A stretch of DNA of 64,000 bases from Hybos culiciformis (taxonomy: Eukaryota > Arthropoda > Insecta > Diptera > Hybotidae), in contig OZ023274.1 of assembly GCA_964007475.1 (NCBI GenBank), positions 59,664,076 to 59,728,075 on the forward strand, read 5' to 3'. Each line of letters begins with the position of its first letter. The first letter of the stretch is position 1. The position numbers and the translations under genes are program-made. Shown here piece by piece: positions 43,872 through 56,600 of the stretch. A model generated the notes under the pieces. That model worked only from the letters and a program-made list of their open reading frames with translations. It was not told the origin of the DNA and did no database searches.

Positions 43872-45919
43872 CAGTTCTTAATAACTGAAAATAATGTGAA
43901 TGAATTTAATTAAGAACTCGTTTTAAAAATACTTAAATTACGAATTTTTTAAAACAGAGATAAAATAATACATATTATATTAAAATTATGAAACGACAAC
44001 TCTGAGGACAACTTTTTTTTTAAGTAGAATTTTTAGAGAGTTTTGAATTTAGGCCACTCAATTAATCTAGTAAAAATGAAAGCTTATTTGAAGGATTAAA
44101 ATAACGATATTTCCTCTTTTTTTTTTAATTACTATTTCCATTTCATTTGGGTTTTGCAGTTTTTGGAAATTGTAATTTTTGGAACTTATTTCTTCAACAA
44201 TTTTATGTTATTGGGATTTTGAGTTTTAAATTTTTACGTGTTTTTGGGATAACCAACCAGAATCGATTTATTATAAATTAACACAGGAAAATATTTAAAT
44301 GTGTTTTTTTGAATCAAATTATTATAATTAAAGTAATTAAATTAAAGAGATATAAATCTTAATAATACACTAACATATTTTCTTTTTTGTACTTTCACTT
44401 CCCAAATTTATAAGAATATTATAATATTTTTTACTTCTTAATTAAAGAAAAACTTACACATTGCTTGTGCTTCACCCTGAAGAAAATAAGCAGTAAAACC
44501 ACTTTGATGTCCAATAGCTAGACGTGTATCAGTTAAAATTTGTAAACTTTGAACTGGATAGGCCACTGTAAACTCACACATTTTCTGATGACGAGATCTA
44601 TTACGGTTAATTTCATAAACTATTATTTGTGATTGATTGTTTGGTCGTTTTAAAGCGATAACAACACAATAAACTACTATAGGAGTCTTTTTAATAATTC
44701 CAGTGCAAGCCGTTATACAATTTTTAGATTCGGATACCTTTATCCATTCGACGTCACTTGACTCTAATGCACGAATAGGTAATAAACGAATATGGCGTTG
44801 TTTACCACATAAAACGACTAGAATTTGTTCTTCTACTACATGCCAAAGATGAATAATTTTTTTATTTTCTCCGATTCGAGCAATTTCTGAAATCGAAAAT
44901 AAATCATAAATTTAGTTTATTTTCCTTTAATCGACATACCATTCTGATCCAAATCTAAACAATAAAGTCCATCTTCCGTTCCCAACAATATTCGGTCTGG
45001 ATCAATGATTAAACCACTTAGAGCCGTTCTGATAACATTTATCGATAAACTGTCTAATACTTCACGTATACGAAATATTGCCGTATTAGGCAAATTATTA
45101 CGCTTCAAAATTCGATGCAATTCACTAAGCGCTACTACCCATTTTGTTTTTTCAGATTCTGTATCAGCAAGCATCAGCGTATGAGATGACGGTCCACCAT
45201 CGATCAAAGAAGTCTTTATCTGAAAAATAATGAAATACAAAAATACAGTTGGTCTTAAAATTCTGTTGAATTTTCAATGATTAACTAACACCATCCGATG
45301 TACCTATTTTATCGCGAGACAAAAAAGCTTATCTTGGAACAACTAATTATATTAGGAAAGCCAAAATTTTATATAAAAATGTATGTGGATATCTACGATA
45401 GTTAAGCTTTATATTTGAGTTTTAGATGAATATTATAAAATTCATTTTATATAGACAAGATTATCCTTAGTTGTCCCAGTAAGACAACTTATCAAAAAAT
45501 GTACAAGTACTTTTTTTGGCACTAATAAACATTAAAAAACAGAAATATATATGTTACGGCTAAAGTACAAAATGTCATAATGTATACATTACCCGGTAAA
45601 TGTGTAACACCACAAGATTAGGTAGGCAAATGTAAGCCGTCTCCCCGAACTTCCTAGATAATTATGTTTTTAAAAATGATGCTAGATTTAGATAAAAGGC
45701 GTAAAAATATCGAACAAAGACAGTTTTTGCTATAATAATTATTATAACAAGAAAATAAAGGCCTTACCAATTTACTCTATCGATAAAAGTCTGGTATATG
45801 GTTGACATCTTATTAAGGAGATATGCGGTTTTCAATTAACTAAGAAACTATTCGAAAGTGTTACAACTAGAATTACACCAAGGTTGCTTTGTCAATCTTT
45901 AATCGAAAATTAAAAGCTT

Positions 45920-47116
45920 TTAAAATGAAAGTTAAGTTAAAAGAAAATGTAAAATACCTTGGGATAATCCTTTATAAAAAACTCGCCTGGAATGAGCATA
46001 TCTGGGAGAAAAAAAGAGAAAGCGCTTAGGACCTACTGAGCCTGTAGAACGGCCATCGGAAGGACTTGGGGACTTTCGCCGAAGATAGAACACTGGATCT
46101 ATATCCGTGTTATAAGACCAATAGTCGTATATGGGGCACTCGCACAGTGGCCAGTTACAAGGAAGAAAAATATTGTAAAACTTCTGGATCAGATACAGAG
46201 ATCTATAGAAACAATTTTGAATCTAAAACCACTGTCACTGCATTTACAAGTAGCAGCTATAAATACAGTAGCATGACAGGACAATGGGAATAAGGGGAAA
46301 GCCTCAAACCACACGAAAGAGTGGGGGATTTTCACGAAAAAATTTGAAACGAACTATCTGAGGAGGTCGTTTGGGATAAAATCGTAGGGTCACTTAATGT
46401 GAATAAAACATTTAAAGTTGTAGTGGCTCAAACACGACCAAGGATCCCAGAGGGTGCCTTGAAAGTACACAAAGACGGTTCCAAATAAGAGGGAACTATG
46501 GGTAAGGGGTTTACTGCTAGGAACTTAATATATCACATGCTGCTGACATCAACGAATCTGCCTCGGTCATATAAACAAAAACCCTGGAGATAAAGATAAG
46601 CAGCAAGATTGTTAAAATAGAGGGAGATAAACATATACTCAGACAGTAAAACTATCCTAAGTACACTAATCCAGACAATACAAGAGTGTCTGAAAGCCCT
46701 CGAGAATTTAGAACAGGAGAACCGAGTGACCGGACGTGGAATATTTCCAGGGTTTCTTTCCAGGGTTTCTCGGAGATAAGGAGCAAGATTGACTGCGAGA
46801 GTTGGGAAAAACATAAGAGAATACGGCAACACGTTGAAGAGAATAAGATTTGGGAGGACCTATACAAGGAAAAGTCAAAACTATGTGTTGACAGATGCAA
46901 CCTGTGACTTTTCACGGGCATAGTTTAGAATAGGAAAAGCCGACAATGGAACCTGGATTCGATGCGGAGAGGAGTTAAACACGGTTACTCACGTATTCTG
47001 TCAGTGTCCAACGATACGAATTAAGAGGGCTAGAATATTAGCAGAGTACATCCTACAGAACTTTGAAGAACTGCAAAGATACAAACCAGGGAATATTATT
47101 AGGTTCACGAAATGAA
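45920..47116 (+). pseudogene. I-type LINE remnant (left copy)
   Basis: Identical to 57583-58779; related to the more decayed copy at 18745. Confidence 0.82.
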
Positions 47117-47208
47117 TAGGATGGCTCGATTGGGAATAAAAGACCCATCGGGTAGGGTTGTACAACGGGCCAACAGGCCTAAGAGCCGACCTTCTACGAG
47201 AAAATACA

Positions 47209-47613
47209 TGTGATACCTTGTATAAACTGCGATGTAGATGTTTTATTAAAAAGCTGGCTGAAAAAAATATGACTCAAGCTGTTCAAGCCTAGTCACTTCC
47301 ACCTACTTCAGCTTCTGCTAAATTCCATAATTTACGCTGGATTGGAAAGGTTATATATCTCTTCTGTCTGAGAAAGGGGGTGGAAATTACAGAGTGATCA
47401 ACTCTGACCAGTACTCACTACCTTCAACCAACATTACCAGTTCTGCTCGATATCATAAGATGTCAATGCAAGACAGATTGTAATACTTCAAGGTGCTCAT
47501 GCAAAAAACATGGTTTGGAATGTTCATCAGCTTGCGGTGAATGTCAAGGTATAATCTGCAGTTACTCCAACATAGAAGACGTGTACGACGATGGTGTTTC
47601 TGATGGAGAGTAA
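47209..47613 (+). pseudogene. Cys-rich protein fragment (left copy)
   Basis: Identical to 58872-59276. Confidence 0.65.
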
Positions 47614-47619
47614 TACATA

Positions 47620-48894
47620 TTGGAAATGACAGTAGTGCTTTAATAGTGTCAGTAGTTTTTTTCAAACAGTTTACAGTAATTTAAACAAGAATTTGTATAA
47701 AAATAACAAAGTTTTTCCAAATTCTTACACCCATCATTATAATGTTCATAACTTAACTACCTTTATTATAAAGATTATGTAATAAACGGAAGATACTAGA
47801 CACGACTTTATGTGATTCCTGTTTCTAAAAGCTTTCTATTTGATACATACATATTTGAAGTTAACTTGAGCAATATATGGCTTTTATACCCTACTATCCT
47901 GCTATCAGTTATGAAGTACTTAGTTTAGGGCTTTCAGTTTTTCAAAGCTGTTCGGGGGGACAATATGCGGAAAAATACTACGTCCCATTCATTATGTAAA
48001 AATCGCCAGAAGAGACATTGTTTTCATTTTATTTAACTTTTTGTTATAAGTAAAAAATATACATAAGTGAAATTAAATGTTTTTTTGGCATGTAAAAAAA
48101 ATCATAATAAAATATAAATTTATTTGATTCCTAATGAGAAGTAAAAAAATTATATTTAGCTATTTAATCAACTTTTTTAGTATATAAATATTAAAATATC
48201 ATATTAAGATTCCACGTACTAAATTAAAATCAAAATTCAATTAATATTAGTATCAGTGGCGGTTCGTGGAAGTTTTGAAAAAGGGTGCTGCAAAACATAA
48301 AAAGCTCATTTTTTAATTATAAAAATTCTATGATATATACCCATACACATAATGTATATGAAAATCAGTTTTGAAAATTCAAAACAAACAAAAAACATCC
48401 CATATGAAAATTGTGCTGCTTCTGAAGCAGTGCATTTTTCTATAAATTCAAAAATCCCATAACAAAAAAAATTTCCCATATTTGTTTTTAAATTTTTCAG
48501 GTATAATACAGCCGCACTGCTTCTGTGGCAGTGCATTTTTCCTTATATTCAAGTCATAGAAAAAACTTAACAGCAATAAAAATGTATTAAATTATTCGTG
48601 AAAATAAAAATCCCTGCACTGCGAAAATCGCAGTTCCAAAAATTCTGTTAAATTGATTTCTGCACTATTTGTGAAAAGTATTTTCTAAAAATTTCAAAAG
48701 CTTTTGCGCGGGATTTTTTGTGCTAAAGTGGGACGTCGGGACAAATACCTTTGGGCGGGACAATCCCGCCGAAATCAGGACGCCTGGAAGCCCAAACTTA
48801 GTTCTTCATCACGTAGATTTGAAACTGATGAAATTGGTGAATCCCTACGAGCCTTTAGAAGTAGTTTTTCATCACGTAGGTTCTGAATCTGATG
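47620..48894. other. No gene recognised (left copy; same as 59283-60557)
   Basis: 'cagtggcggttcgtgg' at 48254 looks like a hAT end without a partner. GCAGTGCATTTTTC recurs with GCTGCTTCTG at about 48415 and 48515. TTCATCACGTAG occurs twice near the gap, about 62 bp apart. Confidence 0.45.
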
Positions 48895-49094
48895 NNNNNN
48901 NNNNNNNNNNNNNNNNNNNNNNNNNNNNNNNNNNNNNNNNNNNNNNNNNNNNNNNNNNNNNNNNNNNNNNNNNNNNNNNNNNNNNNNNNNNNNNNNNNNN
49001 NNNNNNNNNNNNNNNNNNNNNNNNNNNNNNNNNNNNNNNNNNNNNNNNNNNNNNNNNNNNNNNNNNNNNNNNNNNNNNNNNNNNNNNNNNNNNN
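48895..49094. other. Assembly gap of exactly 200 N
   Basis: A round 200-N run is a scaffolding placeholder, not a measured distance. Open frames spanning it are meaningless. Confidence 0.99.
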
Positions 49095-49140
49095 ATTTTT
49101 TTTTGTGAAAATAAATTATAATTTAGAAAAAAAAAATTTT

Positions 49141-49416
49141 GGTACTTTTCCGTTAGCCGGGCGCAAATGCACGGCGCAAAAAATTGTGAATCAAGTCGCA
49201 AAGTGAAGCAGAAATGTTACCGAAATTTTATGGTCATTTAAAATGAATAGTTTTTTGCCCTAGGAGGTTCGGGGGAGGCGGCAGCCTTCCCCTGATACAC
49301 GAAAAAACTATTCATTTTAAATGACCATAAGTTTTCAGTAACATTTCTGCCGCCGTAAATTTGCGCCGTAAAATTTTTTGCGCCGTACATTTGCGCCCGG
49401 CTAACGGAAAAGTACC
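49141..49416. mobile_element. Fully palindromic MITE (right copy)
   Basis: Identical to the one at 37478. It lies 46 bp from the start of the right contig. Confidence 0.85.
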
Positions 49417-49812
49417 ATAAATTTAAAATTTGGAAATTTTGGATTACCTTTTTACTTACTTATACCTACTTACAGTTCTAAAATGTTTCCAATCAATAGA
49501 ATTATTAGATTTAGATGATGATGAGGACAATTCTACTAACTTAAAGTTGGTAAAAAGATCTATCAGAGACAAATCGAATCCTTTTCACTTAAATTTTTGA
49601 TGTGATTGCTTTCCGACAATTTTTATACGATAAACGGAAGCCATAATTGACTTTTTGTCAAAGAGCTGTTAATTTTCACTTATTTTCCGACAGGTCGAAT
49701 CGATATAATAATTAGCTGGCGGAGTGAAACTTTTCAGAAAGTAACTCAAGTATCACTTCACTTCGGAAACCAAAATTGGACCCTTTTTATATCATATCAT
49801 CCAAACCATTTA

Positions 49813-49975
49813 ACTAATATCAAAGAGTATGTAGAGTATATAATAGAGGTTTCAATCCTATACAAAAAATACAAATTAAAAAATATCACAAAAGATTTTA
49901 AAATTATAAAAGTAAGTCTATTGCATTTTTTATATGGTACTGGAACCTCTATTATATACTTACTCTTTGCTAATA
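49813..49975. mobile_element. Short TIR element (right copy)
   Basis: Same as the element at 38150. Confidence 0.6.
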
Positions 49976-50446
49976 TCGATCGTCAAATCACTTTAAAAAA
50001 AACTTGCATATCAAAATTTGTTTAAGTGGTATAAGTAAATAAAAAAAAATTGTAATAAATTCGAATTTTATTATTCGAAAAATTTGAAACAGCACATTTT
50101 CCAAATTTGAATATAAACTTCTCTATTTCATCAGCTAGTGAAATATAAAAACAAGGAATCTTTTAATAAATATCATTACTGTGAAGCCTTTAGATTTAAT
50201 TATCTATTAATTTTGAATAATTTTTGTCCTAATAAAGTGTGCAAATTTATTAGATTTGATTATAATTAAAAATGCAGGAATTAATTATTTTTAGTATAAT
50301 TTATATCATTTATAATATTTTGATAAATATGTGGTATTATTAAATGTAATAATGTACTTTATATAATATAAGACAAATTTTATAAAAAACAAATTCTGGA
50401 GATTATTATTTTTTAATTATTACGTGATGCATACTTATTTAAAATA

Positions 50447-50452
50447 TTTATT
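50447..50452 (-). terminator. gek: gek candidate polyadenylation signal AATAAA (right copy)
   Basis: AATAAA on the minus strand about 96 bp after the stop codon. In such AT-rich DNA chance occurrence is likely, so it is only a candidate. The left copy has it at 38784-38789. Confidence 0.4.
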
Positions 50453-50547
50453 ATTTTTTGCACATAAAAATGAGCTTTTAAACATAAGTAAAAAAAAAGC
50501 TTAAACATAAATAATATACAATTACTATACTTAGATATAGTTAAAAA

Positions 50548-50664
50548 TTAAGAGTCATAGCTTGAACTTAAGCGTTCCCCACCACTTGGTGAAGGCGGAC
50601 TAGAGAGCGAACTGGAATTATTGCTGGCAACACTTTGTCTGGACCCAGATTGCAATTCGACGAC
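50548..50664 (-). CDS. gek: gek last exon (right copy)
   Basis: Acceptor TGATAAAG. It encodes [20 protein letters not shown], then [18 protein letters not shown] and the stop, like the Ser/Pro-rich tails of MRCK proteins. Confidence 0.88.
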   Translation of the reverse strand, partial: VVELQSGSRQSVASNNSSSLSSPPSPSGGERLSSSYDS

Positions 50665-53600
50665 CTTTATCAAAATAGAAAAAAAAGTATAAATCTTGAA
50701 TATCACAAAATTAATTTTTAAAATGAGAGCTAAAGATATTATGTTCGTAATACACGAATGTAATGTGTGTACAACAGTATAATATGAGATGTCTACTATA
50801 AATTGTTTTGCTTTGGACGTATTCAAGAACAAGCTCAATACAACAACAAACAATTTGTTGAATAGGTTATAAGAAACTCATGTAAAAGATACTACGTTTG
50901 ATAAAAAAAATTTTAATTTTTTTTTATCTGTGCTTTAATTTTTTTTTTGTTTTTATTTACACAGAATAGTATGTATTATTTTCATATGTTATTTAAAAAT
51001 AATAATTGTATTGACCATGTTCGTGGATGTACTGACGTACTGCGATAAGTCCAAAGCAAAAATTGTAAAATTACAATTTTTAATATCCAATGCGACATCT
51101 CATTTTTTCTCTGATATTATTCAAGCTAACAATTACATCCTTATAAAAAATTTCTGTGTATTTTACCTTTAGAACATCATGCAATGATGACATACTACCC
51201 AGAGGGCTAGGACTTCGTGGCAGTGATGGTGGCTGTTCTCTGGGCCTTGGAACAATTCTTTTAATACCTGATATTTAAAAAAATAAAAATAATTTATTAT
51301 GTTACTGATTATGCGCTAGGGGTTCTACCATTATGAGGAGGGATTCCAGATGGGCGAAGTCCTCTTGGAGGTGGAGGTGCGGCACGAAGTGATCGTTGTG
51401 AAGCTCCTCCAGAACATTGATCTGCTGTTTCAATTGTAGTTGGTAGATCAAGTAATCGCTGCTTTTGAATACCATCGCCAGGACCCATGTGAGAGATGTG
51501 ATTAAAATTAGATGGCGCTGATATCATTTTTGATCTTCTGTCCGTTGTTCTAAAAAACATAAATATAAATTTTTCTTATTCGTAATAAACTAAACGTATA
51601 TTTATTTTAAAATAACCAAAACAAAGAATACATTGTTTACAATAATAATATGCTATTTATGTATAATATTTAATTTATGTTTATTACGTTTTGGCAACTC
51701 GGTTTCCATCCCTGACAGAGAATCTTCGTTTTGGCTTAGTCCTTCCATCATTCTCACATTGGGTATTAAGAAGTTCTCCTAAAAATATTTCATACGCAGT
51801 TACAATGAGAATTTATGAAATTATATAATTGCTTAACATTACTAATAAATAGGCAGGTTTTCTAAATATTTTTATTTCAAGATGTTGATACTGTGTTATT
51901 GATGGACTCTAATTTATTTCCTTCAAATAATACAAAAAAAGTGTATTATAATGATTATCATAAATACAAGTATGTTTCTATTTGATCCCAGCACAGATTT
52001 TTTTTTATATTTTTATACTTATAAAATCAGTGTTGGATTTGGAAAATTGAATTTATGAAATATCGATACGGATTAATCGTTATGATTTACACAAAACTAT
52101 TTTATATATGTACTTGTAAATGGTTACAGTTACAATTTTTGTTGTTGTGCGTGTATATTGCCTTGCGATAATATCTTAGAACGTATGACTTTTTAATTCA
52201 TAAAATTTTTTTAAAAATCTTCTAAATAAAAATGAAAATTCTCTGTTTCTCTGTTTCTCTGTTCTCTGTCCTCTGTCCTCAATCACGCCTAAACCGCTGA
52301 ACCGATTTGGCTGAAATTTTGAACCTTAGTTGCATTGGGCCCAGAGATGGTTATAGGGTTTTATTTTTTGATCCGAGACTCCGACGGGGGGGCTAATTTA
52401 GAAGCCGGTATTGCAATTTAGGTATATTCCGATAAAATGTTGTAGCGTTGGACCCAAAAAGCCTATTTAAAAAACCCTCAACCGTTGTCCCAGGGCTCAA
52501 TTAGGGGGCTGTACAACAAATTTCGAAATTTTAAAATTTTGAAAATAAGGAGCCTAGAGACCCCAGATGGCTATAGGGTACTAGAAATTTTGATCCGAAG
52601 TTCAGACCGGGGGCTACTTTTGAAATTTAGTTATATTCCGGAAAAATGTTCTAGCGTTGGACCCGAATCGACTATTTAAAAGACTGGATGTGTTTAGGCA
52701 CCGGGGAAGTGGCTGTTTAACAAATTTTGAAATTCTTGTTTTTTTAGTGCACAAAATGCAATTTAGGTATATGTATTCCGATAAAATATTATAGCGTTGG
52801 ACCCGAATCGACTATTTAGAAGACTGGATTGGCACCGGGGAAGTGGCTATTTTACAAATTTTGAAATTCTGTTTTTTTTAGTGCACAAAATCTGGATTGA
52901 AGTGTTTTGATATTAATATAAGTTCGCGACTACCGTGCGAAGCCGGGTATTTCGACTAGTATGCACATTTTTTAAATATTTTTTCGATAATTATAATAGT
53001 GCACATTAAATTTTAGGATATTTCTAATAATGATAAATATTTTATGTACCTATGTGTTATATATTTTAAGTTTCTGGCATACAAATAATGTTGTGCATAT
53101 TATATTATATAAGAAAAATCTATGTTGGTTTCTAATACTTTAAAACAAATTATAGTTCGTCCATAATCTAGCCTCATCAGCGTGTAAATCGAATTAAAGA
53201 AGATAAATGTGTTAAATTAAATACATATTAAGTACATTATTGAATGAATTTTTTTTACTTAATACATTGATAATATAGTATTAATGTAATTTTAGTTAAT
53301 TTTCAATTAAAAATACATTATTCGAAAAATATTCAAAAGTAATTATATAAAAAAATTTATGAAATTCAATTTTCTGATTTGATGTTTGTGTGAACTTAAT
53401 TTAATTATTTTAATCAACTTAATCGTATCAACTTAATCGTAGAATAACAATTTTTTTAAATATTCTTTGATTATAATTTTGCGTTCTGAGTAATACTTTA
53501 TGATTTAAAAAAAAAAAAAATATTATGAAATTTTTCATTCTTGGTGTGTCTCTAGTAATTTCATAGACCAAATTCATAAATTTTTTTTGGAAAGTTTCTT

Positions 53601-56600
53601 ATATAAAGTTCAAAAAATCAGATAATTTAATAAAATATATAATATAAAAGTAAAAGGTATAAGTAAGTCGAAAAAATAGTTTTCACTATATATAAAAAGT
53701 TAACATTTAAACCAAATGTTATAAAATCAGATTTTTACTTGTATGCATATTCGCTAAATAAATAATAATGGGAGATTCATTGATGTAGGTCAAACTTAAA
53801 TTTCCTTGGTTATTTAATGGTCGAGCTCGTTTTAATCCAATGGACTGAACCCAATCAGCTGTTTGGGTATTGAATATGTCTAAATGAGTCTCAGAGAAGA
53901 CTAGTAAATGTCCATCACAGTACGCTGAAATAGAAAAAAAATTGTTATTTGAAAAAATAAATACTAAATACTGCTTAAATATTGATTACTTATATGAGTC
54001 GGTACTGCAGGATACATAATTTCTCTATCACGTGACTTTCGACCTTGCAAATCAACGTAAATGGCTAATGTTTGAAATACTAATAAGAATTCACCGTATC
54101 CATTGCTACTTTGACCTTGAATTTCAATTACTTTAATTGCATCTACTCCAGAATAATTCAGAAAAGCACATAGTTGATTTTCTGGATGAACTAATGCTGG
54201 AAAAAAAAGTAATTATAAAACATTGAATTAAAAAATTGTTACGGCCCTTTTTTCTCCGCAAAGTCTAATTAAATCGTTTGCAGAAATTGTTCATAAATTA
54301 AACGTTTTTTCTTATTGAGATTTAAATTTTTATCTTACTACGCTTCATTTGAGAGTTCGAAATACAGGAGAAAAAAAATGAAAGAACAAAAATATCCCAG
54401 AAAAAAACAGACCATAAAAAAATTTGGATTTATTTTAATTTTTTTAATTTTCTATATAAAATTTTCGTACATTTCTTCTTAGGCCTTTCATTACTTTGTA
54501 CACGACTTAAAGTTATTGAATCAGTCATATCGATAGTTGTTTTTCTTGTTTTTTTTCAATTTTCTTTTAACATGGGACCAAAATCTCTCTATTGGGCGTA
54601 GCTGTGGAGAATTTGGGGGATTTGCATATTTTGGAATGAAATTAATGAAGTTTTCCTCATAAAACTTTAAACATGTTTTGCTGTAATGACAAGTGGCTAA
54701 GTCTGGCAAAAAAAAAGTAGGAGTGCTATGAGACTTTATAAATGGAATAAGCCTTTTCTTGAGACACTCTTTCAAGTAAATTTCAGAATTAATGGTTCCA
54801 GTTGTCACGAAAGGGTTAGACTTGAAGCCGCAAGAACAAATAGCATACCAAATTAGGATTTTTTTCGGAAATTTGGCTTGTTTTCTATTTTTAAATTTAT
54901 CTGCAAGTTCTCCCCTACCAGAACAACATAAAAATCTTGACCACAAATTTGTTGGAAATCGGCTTTACAATAAGGTTCATCATCAATAACATAATAGAGA
55001 AATTTTGTTAAAAATTGTTCAGACAATTTTCGAGCGCGTGTTTTTGCCCTCAAATGTTGCTCTATGGACCGATCTGGAACAATTCGAACTTTGAAACTTC
55101 TCATACCAGCCTGGGCTTTAATTCTTTGGACAGATGACTTTGATGTTTCCAAGTTTATTTGCTTTATTGCGGCTATGACATGACTTTTTAATTTTTTTAT
55201 CGACAAAACCGCGTTTTCTTCCTGACCCTTGCTTTCTGTCCACACTCTGAACTTCCTTAATCTTACTTAATACATTCTGGATAGTACTTTTGGGAATTTT
55301 CAATAGTTTTGATATTGCACGCTGAGACAAATTTGCATTTTCAAGGTGTTTGTACAAAATTAATTTTCTTGTTTTAACTTGTTCGACCTTCATTTTTTGT
55401 TAAATTAAAGAGTCACAATGAAACGAAATTTTTTATTTATTTTTGAACTACTTCGACTACTTCGGTTAAATTAAAAAAAAAAGTATTTTAACGTTTTTTG
55501 TTAGCATATGAAAGTGGTCGGTTTTTTTCTGGGACAGTTCTTAATAACTGAAAATAATGTGAATGAATTTAATTAAGAACTCGTTTTAAAAATACTTAAA
55601 TTACGAATTTTTTAAAACAGAGATAAAATAATACATATTATATTAAAATTATGAAACGACAACTCTGAGGACAACTTTTTTTTTAAGTAGAATTTTTAGA
55701 GAGTTTTGAATTTAGGCCACTCAATTAATCTAGTAAAAATGAAAGCTTATTTGAAGGATTAAAATAACGATATTTCCTCTTTTTTTTTTAATTACTATTT
55801 CCATTTCATTTGGGTTTTGCAGTTTTTGGAAATTGTAATTTTTGGAACTTATTTCTTCAACAATTTTATGTTATTGGGATTTTGAGTTTTAAATTTTTAC
55901 GTGTTTTTGGGATAACCAACCAGAATCGATTTATTATAAATTAACACAGGAAAATATTTAAATGTGTTTTTTTGAATCAAATTATTATAATTAAAGTAAT
56001 TAAATTAAAGAGATATAAATCTTAATAATACACTAACATATTTTCTTTTTTGTACTTTCACTTCCCAAATTTATAAGAATATTATAATATTTTTTACTTC
56101 TTAATTAAAGAAAAACTTACACATTGCTTGTGCTTCACCCTGAAGAAAATAAGCAGTAAAACCACTTTGATGTCCAATAGCTAGACGTGTATCAGTTAAA
56201 ATTTGTAAACTTTGAACTGGATAGGCCACTGTAAACTCACACATTTTCTGATGACGAGATCTATTACGGTTAATTTCATAAACTATTATTTGTGATTGAT
56301 TGTTTGGTCGTTTTAAAGCGATAACAACACAATAAACTACTATAGGAGTCTTTTTAATAATTCCAGTGCAAGCCGTTATACAATTTTTAGATTCGGATAC
56401 CTTTATCCATTCGACGTCACTTGACTCTAATGCACGAATAGGTAATAAACGAATATGGCGTTGTTTACCACATAAAACGACTAGAATTTGTTCTTCTACT
56501 ACATGCCAAAGATGAATAATTTTTTTATTTTCTCCGATTCGAGCAATTTCTGAAATCGAAAATAAATCATAAATTTAGTTTATTTTCCTTTAATCGACAT

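Larger units (their letters stand above)
38885..45219 (-). pseudogene. gek: gek 3' exons, left (assembly-duplicate) copy without upstream exons
   Basis: Exact repeat of eight exons: 45219-44940, 44886-44458, 42533-42327, 42261-42076, 40115-40025, 39886-39666, 39604-39504, 39001-38885. It starts in the middle of the PH domain; the C1 exon that should precede it is absent between 45220 and the gap. There is no substitution that would mark an aged pseudogene. I read it as the same locus present twice in the assembly. Confidence 0.9.
37432..48894. repeat. Left copy of an 11,463-bp exact duplication
   Basis: Every landmark here recurs at +11,663 bp. All open frames found in both copies have the same translation, and long homopolymers have the same length. 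The block ends exactly at the N gap, mid-sequence (TCTGATG). It carries the eight 3'-most gek exons, a mariner, a Helitron-like element, a LINE and a Cys-rich gene fragment. Most likely an unmerged contig overlap. Confidence 0.95.

Noticed and set aside
48254..48300. hAT-like end CAGTGGCGGTTCGTGG (also at 59917)
   Set aside because: No partner end located before the gap or up to the end of the right copy.
48720..49206. Open frames of 104-133 codons across the gap
   Set aside because: They consist mostly of N and have no meaning.
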